This document shows positions 1 through 5,228 of a stretch of 6,668 nucleotides of DNA, piece after piece. A program made the position numbers and the translations under genes. The notes under the pieces are model-generated. The model did no database searches and was not told where the DNA came from. It saw only the letters and a program-made list of their open reading frames with translations. This stretch comes from Rhizobiaceae bacterium (GTDB lineage Bacteria > Pseudomonadota > Alphaproteobacteria > Rhizobiales > Rhizobiaceae). The DNA is taken from assembly GCA_020696915.1 (NCBI GenBank), contig JAJFMR010000161.1:1-6668 (forward strand), in the 5' to 3' direction. Positions within the stretch are counted from its first letter, which is position 1. The number at the start of each line of letters is the position of its first letter.

Positions 1-1247
1 CCATTCGCGCCGCTTCAATCTCCAGAATCGTCTCGTCGCGGGCTTTCGTCGAGAAGGCGGGGATCGGCGATGTTGTCGAAGCCGCCGAGCGGGAGGGCGC
101 TGGCTTCATGTGGCTGGAGGACATCCGGCCAGGCGTCACGGTGGCCGAAAAGGTCTTCGCCGCACTGCTGTGGCGCCGGCCCATCGAGCCCGCCAGCGCC
201 GCCCAGCCGGCCGTGATCCTCTTCACGTCCGGTTCGGAAGGCACCCCGAAAGGCGTCGTGCTGTCGAGCCGGAACCTGCTTGCCAATGCCTTCCAGGTCG
301 AAGCCAGGATCACGCTCTCGCCGGCCGACAAGCTCCTCAACGTGCTGCCGGTATTCCATTCGTTCGGCCTTACGGGAGGCACCATCCTGCCCCTGTTGAC
401 CGGCGTCAGGGTGTTCCTCTACCCGTCACCGCTGCACTACAAGATCATCCCGGAGGTTGCCCGGAAGATCAGGCCGACCATCATGTTCGGGACCGACACG
501 TTCCTGGCGGCTTACGCGCGCACCGCAGAGAGCGGCGATTTTTCCTCCCTGCGCTTCGCCGTCGCAGGCGCGGAGCCGGTCAGGTCCGAGACGCGCCGCG
601 TCTGGCGGGAGCGTTTCGGCGCCGCCATCATCGAGGGGTACGGCCTGACCGAGGCGGCGCCTGTGGTGGCCGTCAACACGGCTTCGCACGGCCGCGAAGG
701 CACGGTCGGGCGGCCGCTGCCCGGCATGCGCTTCCGGCTCGAGCCGGTCGAAGGGATATCGGAGGGCGGCCGCCTCTGGCTTTCAGGGCCCAACCTGATG
801 CTCGGCTACATGACTGCCGACCGGCCAGGCCAGCTGCAAAAGCTGGATGGCGAATGGCACGACAGCGGCGACATCGTTTCCGTCGAGCGGGACGGCTTTC
901 TGTCGATCCGCGGCCGCGCGAAACGCTTCGCCAAGATCGCCGGCGAGATGGTGTCGCTCGGCGCGGTCGAGATGCTGGTGCAGGCGCTGTGGCCCGAAGA
1001 GCGGCATGCAGCAGTTGCCGTCCCGGACAAACGGCGGGGCGAAAGGATCGTGCTCGTCACCACGGCCGCCAATGCCGACTCAGAAGCGCTGCGAAGCCAT
1101 GGCAGGAAAGCCGGTGCCGCCGAGTTGATGGTGCCGAACGACATCGTCAAGGTATCGGCGATGCCTCTGCTCGGCTCCGGCAAGACCGACTACCCGTCGG
1201 CCAGGCGGCTGGCGCTGGAGCGCCTCGGACTGGAGCAGGCAGCATGA
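1..1247 (+). CDS. aas: Aas-type acyl-[ACP] synthetase / lysophospholipid acyltransferase, C-terminal part (5' truncated by window)
   Basis: The frame is open from base 3 to the TGA at 1245-1247, giving 414 visible residues; the true start lies left of the window. The visible part is an adenylate-forming (AMP-binding) domain. It has the P-loop LFTSGSEGTPKG (visible residues about 74-84), the A5 motif GYGLTEAAP (about 212-220), WHDSGD followed by GFLSIRGRAKRFAKIAGE (about 285-315), and a C-terminal LLGSGKTDY holding the probable catalytic lysine (about residue 394). The GSGK-type ending and the SRAFVEK stretch near the left edge resemble Aas rather than generic acyl-CoA synthetases. Aas charges fatty acids onto bound ACP and re-acylates 2-acyl-glycerophosphoethanolamine at the inner membrane. 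The PlsC-like acyltransferase domain, and any fused LplT-like transporter, would lie outside the window and are not seen. The gene converges on pssA. The alternative is another long-chain acyl-ACP/acyl-CoA synthetase. Confidence 0.85.
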   Translation, partial: IRAASISRIVSSRAFVEKAGIGDVVEAAEREGAGFMWLEDIRPGVTVAEKVFAALLWRRPIEPASAAQPAVILFTSGSEGTPKGVVLSSRNLLANAFQVEARITLSPADKLLNVLPVFHSFGLTGGTILPLLTGVRVFLYPSPLHYKIIPEVARKIRPTIMFGTDTFLAAYARTAESGDFSSLRFAVAGAEPVRSETRRVWRERFGAAIIEGYGLTEAAPVVAVNTASHGREGTVGRPLPGMRFRLEPVEGISEGGRLWLSGPNLMLGYMTADRPGQLQKLDGEWHDSGDIVSVERDGFLSIRGRAKRFAKIAGEMVSLGAVEMLVQALWPEERHAAVAVPDKRRGERIVLVTTAANADSEALRSHGRKAGAAELMVPNDIVKVSAMPLLGSGKTDYPSARRLALERLGLEQAA

Positions 1248-1269
1248 GCGACGGCGATATGCTGATACC

Positions 1270-2082
1270 CTAAGCTGCAGGTGGGGTACGGACGTCCGTC
1301 TCCTCCAGGCGTGCCCGCCTGGCATAGGCGCGGGCCGACAGCGGCAGGAAGACCAGATAGGCGAGCACGGCCGCCGACAGCGTCTCCCAGGGATATGAAA
1401 AGAGCAGAAGCACCAGAAGCACCACACCGAGCAGCGTCGGCAGCACACGGTCACCCGGCAGCCTGATCTTCTTGCCCGAATATACCGGCAGGCGACTGAC
1501 CATAAGGAAGGCCACGACGATGGCAAAGGCGGCGGCGACGAAGGCGAGCGGCCGGGTGGCCGACAGCACTCCGGCAAAGATCAGGTAGACGGGCAAAAGC
1601 ACGACCACGGCGCCCGCCGGCGCCGGCACGCCGACGAAGTACTCGCCCTGCCAGGCGGCACGGTCAGGATCGTCGTCGAGCACGTTGAAGCGGGCGAGCC
1701 GCATGCCGCACGCAATCGCAAACAGCAACGCCGCGATCCAGCCGGGCGATCCGGCGCGGTCGAGCAGGTAGGCGTAGAGCACGAGGGCCGGCGCCACCCC
1801 GAAATTGACGATATCGGCAAGGGAATCCATCTGGGCGCCGAACCGGGAGGTTGCCTTCAGCATACGGGCCAGGCGGCCGTCGACGCCGTCGAGGAAGGCC
1901 GCCACCAGCACCATGATGACGGCCGTTTCGAACCGGCCCTCGAAAGCGAGCCGGATGCCCGACAGCCCGGCGCATATGGCGAGCACGGTGACGAGGTTGG
2001 GCAGCACCATGCGCAGCGGAATTTCGCCGATGCGCGGACCGCCGCGGCCGTGCGGCTCGAAAGGCTGAAAGAGCTTTTTCAG
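1270..2082 (-). CDS. pssA: CDP-diacylglycerol--serine O-phosphatidyltransferase (phosphatidylserine synthase, type II)
   Basis: This integral membrane enzyme makes phosphatidylserine and CMP from CDP-diacylglycerol and serine. The complete CDP-alcohol phosphatidyltransferase signature D-x2-DG-x2-AR-x8-G-x3-D-x3-D is present, with Asp at about 65, 68, 86 and 90, inside DGVDGRLAR...GAQMDSLAD. It is followed by IVNFGVAPA, MRLARFNV and several hydrophobic segments up to about residue 255. The start is the hard part. The first in-frame ATG (2274) would put about 190 nt inside psd and add an Arg-rich, unlike-family N-terminus. The ATG at 2010 would remove a Rhizobiales-looking leader (FQPFEPHGRG...IPLRMVLPN) and has a poor ribosome site. 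I chose CTG at 2080-2082: it overlaps the psd stop as CTGA and has GTGAGG five bases upstream, giving 270 aa. Product is certain; the start is about 0.65. Confidence 0.93.
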   Translation of the reverse strand: MKKLFQPFEPHGRGGPRIGEIPLRMVLPNLVTVLAICAGLSGIRLAFEGRFETAVIMVLVAAFLDGVDGRLARMLKATSRFGAQMDSLADIVNFGVAPALVLYAYLLDRAGSPGWIAALLFAIACGMRLARFNVLDDDPDRAAWQGEYFVGVPAPAGAVVVLLPVYLIFAGVLSATRPLAFVAAAFAIVVAFLMVSRLPVYSGKKIRLPGDRVLPTLLGVVLLVLLLFSYPWETLSAAVLAYLVFLPLSARAYARRARLEETDVRTPPAA

Positions 2083-2777
2083 GCGATCCTCACGAGGGGC
2101 GTTGCCGGATCGCCGTCGAAGGCGGCAAGCACGGTCTCTCCTGCAACCGCGGTCTGACCCACGGCAACGCGCAATGCCGCATTCCGAGGCAGGAATACAT
2201 CGACCCGCGAGCCGAAGCGGATGATGCCGAAACGCTCGCCAACCGCGATATTTCCGCCGGCCTCGGTCCAGCACACGATACGCCGCGCGACCAGCCCGGC
2301 GATCTGGATGACGGCGACGATGCCGTTCGGGCTTTCGATGACGAGCCCGTTGCGCTCGTTCTCGTCGCTGGCCTTGTCGAGCTCGGCGTTGAGAAACCGG
2401 CCTGGCCGGTGCTCGATCCTGGCGATCCTGCCCCGCACCGGCGACCGGTTCACATGACAGGAGAAAACGTTCATGAAGACGGAGACGCGCGTCATCTCGC
2501 CGCCGCCGATTCCGAGTTCGCGCGGCGGGATCGCCGGGCCTACCGCGGAGACCACCCCGTCCGCCGGACTGACGACGAGCCGATCATCGAGCGGCGTCAC
2601 CCGCACGGGATCGCGGAAGAAGTACGCGCACCAGCCGGTCAGGATGAGGCCGATCCAGAACAGGCTGGTCGAGAAGAAACCGAGAACGAGTGTCGCGATC
2701 GCGAAGCCTGCAATGAAGGGATAGCCTTCCTTGTGGATCGGAACGAATGCATTCTTCAAAGTTGCGACAAGGTCCAC
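2079..2777 (-). CDS. psd: Phosphatidylserine decarboxylase proenzyme (short, PSD-A type)
   Basis: This enzyme converts phosphatidylserine to phosphatidylethanolamine at the inner membrane, using a pyruvoyl group made by self-cleavage. The cleavage site is visible as RFGSR, with cleavage expected between Gly189 and Ser190; Ser190 becomes the pyruvoyl residue of the small alpha chain. Other family landmarks are FRDPVRVTP (54-62), SPADG (70-74), FMNVFSCHVNRSP (101-113, with His108), LDKASDENERN (133-143) and IAGLVARRI (159-167). Two hydrophobic stretches at about 20-50 anchor the N-terminus. The GTG at 2777 gives 232 aa, the usual rhizobial length, and begins eight residues before NAFVPIHKEGYPF, as in relatives I recall. 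A TTG at 2837 would add 20 unconserved residues. The ribosome site before the GTG is weak (CAGG very close, GAGAG far). Psd ends four bases into pssA, so the two enzymes of the pathway are made together. Confidence 0.95.
   Translation of the reverse strand: MDLVATLKNAFVPIHKEGYPFIAGFAIATLVLGFFSTSLFWIGLILTGWCAYFFRDPVRVTPLDDRLVVSPADGVVSAVGPAIPPRELGIGGGEMTRVSVFMNVFSCHVNRSPVRGRIARIEHRPGRFLNAELDKASDENERNGLVIESPNGIVAVIQIAGLVARRIVCWTEAGGNIAVGERFGIIRFGSRVDVFLPRNAALRVAVGQTAVAGETVLAAFDGDPATPLVRIA
2088..2093 (-). promoter_or_regulatory. Ribosome binding site that decides the pssA start
   Basis: On the minus strand GTGAGG lies five bases before the CTG at 2082, inside the last codons of psd. It is the only good Shine-Dalgarno match near the possible pssA starts. 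It supports initiation at CTG, coupled to termination of psd. Confidence 0.6.
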
Positions 2778-2919
2778 GGCCTGAATTGCTCTCGTTGGAC
2801 AAGCAGCCTGCTTACCGGAATCGTCTCGCCGCCGCAACGCGCCGCCCGTTCAATCACCGTTCAATCATGGGCGGACCGCGAGGCCGACAGCCAGCGATGG
2901 GGCCCGACCGATGCGCGCA
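2778..2919. other. Intergenic region between the ABC exporter and psd
   Basis: This 142-bp gap is the only room for a psd-pssA promoter. It holds the 11-bp tandem repeat and no convincing gene. I saw no stem-loop with a T-run that would end the exporter transcript, so read-through into psd is possible. The extension of the psd frame back to the TTG at 2837 reads as unconserved residues and is treated as leader DNA. Confidence 0.5.
2846..2867. repeat. Perfect 11-bp tandem direct repeat upstream of psd
   Basis: CCGTTCAATCA occurs twice head to tail with no mismatch (2846-2856 and 2857-2867); read toward psd it is TGATTGAACGG twice. It lies 69 bases before the GTG start of psd, in the only gap on that side. 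An 11-bp period is one helical turn and is the layout used by OmpR/PhoB-type response regulators that bind as tandem dimers. It could therefore be an operator for psd-pssA, but this is inference; no clear -35/-10 pair was found nearby. Confidence 0.5.
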
Positions 2920-4815
2920 TTATTCGCCAGACGCTACCTCTTGCGTCCTGCGTCGCACAAGCACGCCCAGGTCGTCACCCTCTCGCGCCAGACGCAGGCG
3001 TTCCTCGGCCTCGGAGGCTTCGCGCTGGCGTGCCCACATCGAGGCATAGAGGCCTTCGGCGCGCAGCAGGTCCGCATGAGTACCCCGTTCCACGATGCGG
3101 CCGTCGGAAAGCACGATGATCTCGTCCGCCGCAATGACCGTCGACAGGCGGTGAGCGATCACGATCGTGGTGCGGCCCTTGCTGACCAGATCGAGCGCCG
3201 CCTGGATCTCCTGCTCGGTGTGTGAATCGAGCGCCGAGGTCGCCTCGTCCAGGATGAGCACGGGCGGGGCCTTGAGTATGGTGCGGGCGATCGCCACCCG
3301 CTGCTTCTCGCCGCCGGAGAGTTTCAGGCCCCGTTCGCCGACCATGGCCTGATAGCCGTCCGGAAGGCGGTCGATGAAGGCGCCGATCTGCGCCAGCTCG
3401 GCTGCGGTGCGCACGTCCTCCTCGGTGGCGCTCGTGCGGCCGTAGCGGATGTTGTAGGCGATGGTGTCGTTGAACAGAACCGTGTCCTGCGGGACCATGC
3501 CGATCGCCGCACGCAGGCTTTCCTGGGTCACGTCCCTGATATCCTGCCCGTCGATCAGGATCGATCCCGACTGGATGTCGAAGAAGCGGAAAAGCAGCCG
3601 TGAAATCGTCGACTTGCCGGCCCCTGACGGACCGACGATGGCGACCGTCCTGCCCGCCGGCACCTCGAAACTGACGCCCTTGAGAATGCGGCGGGCCGGA
3701 TCATAGGAAAACGCGACGTCCCGGAACTCGACCCGCCCGGAGGTGATCGCAAGCGGCTTCGCCCCCGGCCTGTCGACGATCTCCGCGGGCACGTCGAGCA
3801 GGTCGAACATGTTTTCGATGTCGGTCAGGCCCTGGCGGATTTCGCGATAGATCATGCCTATGAAATTGAGCGGCTGCCCAAGCTGCATCAACAGCGCGTT
3901 GACAAAGACGAAATCGCCGATCGTCTGGGTCCCTGCCATCACTTCGAGTGCCGAAAGCCACATCACTGCGGTCATGCCGACGCCGAAGATGACGCCCTGG
4001 CCGAAGTTCAGCCAGCCGAGCGAGACCCAGGTCATCGTGGCGGCGTTCTCGTAACGGGCCATCGACCTGTCGAAGCGGGCCGCTTCCATGGCTTCGTTGC
4101 CGAAATACTTCACCGTCTCGTAGTTCAGGAGCGAATCGATCGCCTTCGTGTTGGCGTCCGTATCGGAGGCGTTCATCTCGCGCCGTATGGTGATCCGCCA
4201 GTCGCTCGCCCACACGGTGAACCAGACGTAGAGGCAGACCGTCGCGGTGATCACGGCGACGTAAAGCCAGCCATAGGCGAAAGCGAAGATCGCCGCCGTG
4301 AAGGCGAATTCGAGAATGGTCGGCGCAGTGGCGAGCATCGTGAAGCGCACGATGGTCTCTATGCCCTTCGTGCCCCGCTCGATGATCCGCGACAGGCCGC
4401 CGGTGCGGCGCTCGAGATGGAAACGCAGCGACAGCCGATGCATGTGCACGAAAGTGCGGAAGGCGAGCTGGCGCACGGCATGCTGGCCGACGCGCGCAAA
4501 CAGCGAGTCGCGAAGCTGGTTGAAGCCGAGCTGCACCACGCGGACCACATTGTAGGCGACGACCAGCATCACCGGCGCGAGCAGGAAATCGGGCAGAGGC
4601 GGAACTGCGGACGAGTTGCCCGCCAGTGCGTCGGTCGCCCATTTGAAGAAATAGGGAACCAGGAGCAGGACGAGCTTGGCCACCACCAGAAGGACCGTGG
4701 CTCCAACCACTCGCGCCTTCAGGTCGGAGCGGTCAGCTGGCCACATATATGGCCAAAGATTGTAGAGGGTTCTGAGCGTCGAGCCGGAGTCGCCCGAGAC
4801 GGTCTTTACAGCCAT
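2920..4815 (-). CDS. Atm1/HMT1-type ABC exporter, fused permease and ATPase
   Basis: This 631-aa half-transporter has an N-terminal six-helix membrane domain (about 36-320) and a C-terminal ATPase (about 361-600), so it should act as a homodimer in the inner membrane. The ATPase is intact: Walker A GPSGAGKST (395-403), Q-loop VPQD (441-444), signature LSGGEKQR (499-506), Walker B VLILDE (519-524), D-loop SALD (527-530) and switch His555. The permease holds LERRTGGLSRIIERGTKGIE (134-153) and LLNYETVKYFGNE (229-241), typical of Atm1 proteins. Bacterial relatives, such as the Novosphingobium protein, export glutathione derivatives and metal-glutathione complexes; mitochondrial ones serve Fe/S and thiol balance. 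The frame is open back to 4917, but the ATG at 4815 starts the family-like sequence and follows the arsR-type stop by one base. There is only a weak ribosome site, suggesting translational coupling. The tail after 600 is charged. Substrate is inferred, not seen. Confidence 0.93.
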   Translation of the reverse strand: MAVKTVSGDSGSTLRTLYNLWPYMWPADRSDLKARVVGATVLLVVAKLVLLLVPYFFKWATDALAGNSSAVPPLPDFLLAPVMLVVAYNVVRVVQLGFNQLRDSLFARVGQHAVRQLAFRTFVHMHRLSLRFHLERRTGGLSRIIERGTKGIETIVRFTMLATAPTILEFAFTAAIFAFAYGWLYVAVITATVCLYVWFTVWASDWRITIRREMNASDTDANTKAIDSLLNYETVKYFGNEAMEAARFDRSMARYENAATMTWVSLGWLNFGQGVIFGVGMTAVMWLSALEVMAGTQTIGDFVFVNALLMQLGQPLNFIGMIYREIRQGLTDIENMFDLLDVPAEIVDRPGAKPLAITSGRVEFRDVAFSYDPARRILKGVSFEVPAGRTVAIVGPSGAGKSTISRLLFRFFDIQSGSILIDGQDIRDVTQESLRAAIGMVPQDTVLFNDTIAYNIRYGRTSATEEDVRTAAELAQIGAFIDRLPDGYQAMVGERGLKLSGGEKQRVAIARTILKAPPVLILDEATSALDSHTEQEIQAALDLVSKGRTTIVIAHRLSTVIAADEIIVLSDGRIVERGTHADLLRAEGLYASMWARQREASEAEERLRLAREGDDLGVLVRRRTQEVASGE

Positions 4816-4816
4816 G

Positions 4817-5164
4817 TCAGGCGCCGCCCCGCTTTTCGTCGGCAGCCGGGCAGCAGGAACGGGCCAGTCCCTGCATCGAGGCTGCGAGTGCGGAAAGCGC
4901 CGCCGCATCCAGCGCATAGCGCGAGCGCTGCCGGTCGGGAGCGAATTTCACGAGCCCTGCCTCCACCAGAACCTTGAGATGCTGGGATACCGTCGACTGG
5001 GCAAGCTCGAACTCCTCTACCACCTCGCGGCAGCAACACGAGGACCGGCCGGCCAGATGCTGGAGAATGCGGATGCGAGCGGGGTGCGACAAGGCGGCAA
5101 GACGGATGGCGAGGGCCTGCGGATCAGCTGCGGCGCTGCAAGGGTCCAGGATTCGATTGTTCAT
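4817..5164 (-). CDS. ArsR/SmtB-family transcriptional regulator with a triple-cysteine site
   Basis: This is a 115-aa winged-helix repressor-like protein. LAALSHPARIRILQHLAG (22-39) opens the fold, ELAQSTVSQHLKVLVEAGLVKF (53-74) is the recognition helix region, and RQRSRYALD (78-86) forms the wing. Six cysteines are present: Cys9, Cys43-Cys44-Cys45 just before the DNA-binding helix pair, and Cys104-Cys105 near the C-terminus. Cysteines at the 43-45 position match the region where ArsR/CadC-type proteins bind thiophilic metals or arsenite, so sensing of a soft metal or a thiol/redox signal is likely. The ligand cannot be named. The ATG at 5164 is the only sensible start, yet no Shine-Dalgarno sequence precedes it. 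The start codon lies inside a palindrome that looks like its own operator. The stop is one base from the ABC exporter, which is its most probable target. Confidence 0.9.
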   Translation of the reverse strand: MNNRILDPCSAAADPQALAIRLAALSHPARIRILQHLAGRSSCCCREVVEEFELAQSTVSQHLKVLVEAGLVKFAPDRQRSRYALDAAALSALAASMQGLARSCCPAADEKRGGA

Positions 5165-5188
5165 CGTTTATCGACGATAGACGATGAA
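5160..5188. promoter_or_regulatory. Probable ArsR-family operator (29-bp near-perfect palindrome)
   Basis: TTCATCGTTTATCG, a central A at 5174, then CGATAGACGATGAA: the arms pair at 13 of 14 positions. It covers the regulator's start codon (5162-5164) and the likely -10 box, so a bound dimer would block transcription of the regulator and exporter. Inverted repeats of this size are usual for ArsR-family operators. Binding by this protein is inferred from position. Confidence 0.75.
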
Positions 5189-5202
5189 AGCGTCCGCCGC
5201 AA
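5174..5202 (-). promoter_or_regulatory. Candidate promoter for the arsR-type/ABC exporter operon
   Basis: On the minus strand TTGCGG (5197-5202) and TATCGT (5174-5179) are separated by 17 bases, a fair sigma-70-type match. The -10 box lies inside the palindromic operator. Transcription would begin close to 5164-5168, within a few bases of the ATG, implying a leaderless or nearly leaderless mRNA. The match is by eye only. Confidence 0.4.
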
Positions 5203-5228
5203 GCTTTTGCACCCGGCGACCACCAAGC

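Noticed and set aside
1240..1264. CAGCAT...ATGCTG inverted repeat at the Aas/pssA junction as a shared terminator
   Set aside because: The stem is only 6 bp with a 13-base loop and no T-run on either side; too weak to call.
1244..1273. Nine-codon open frame (MSDGDMLIP) overlapping the end of the Aas-like gene by ATGA
   Set aside because: The ATGA overlap is suggestive, but the product is nine residues and runs straight into the convergent pssA stop. It is most likely chance.
2083..2274. Extension of pssA to the ATG at 2274 (334 aa)
   Set aside because: The added 64 residues lie fully inside psd, are Arg/Cys-rich as expected for an out-of-frame reading, and do not resemble the family.
2911..2920. 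Perfect 10-bp palindrome ATGCGCGCAT touching the ABC exporter stop codon
   Set aside because: It has no loop and no T-run, so it is not a terminator, and alternating GC palindromes of this length are common in GC-rich DNA. No function can be supported.
3701..4642. 313-codon minus-strand open frame inside the ABC exporter
   Set aside because: It is Arg/His/Ala-rich with no recognisable domain and lies in a shifted frame of a gene with a full set of ABC motifs.
4816..4917. Extension of the ABC exporter to the ATG at 4917 (665 aa)
   Set aside because: The added 34 residues overlap the ArsR-type coding sequence out of frame and look unlike Atm1 N-termini; the ATG at 4815 directly follows the regulator's stop.
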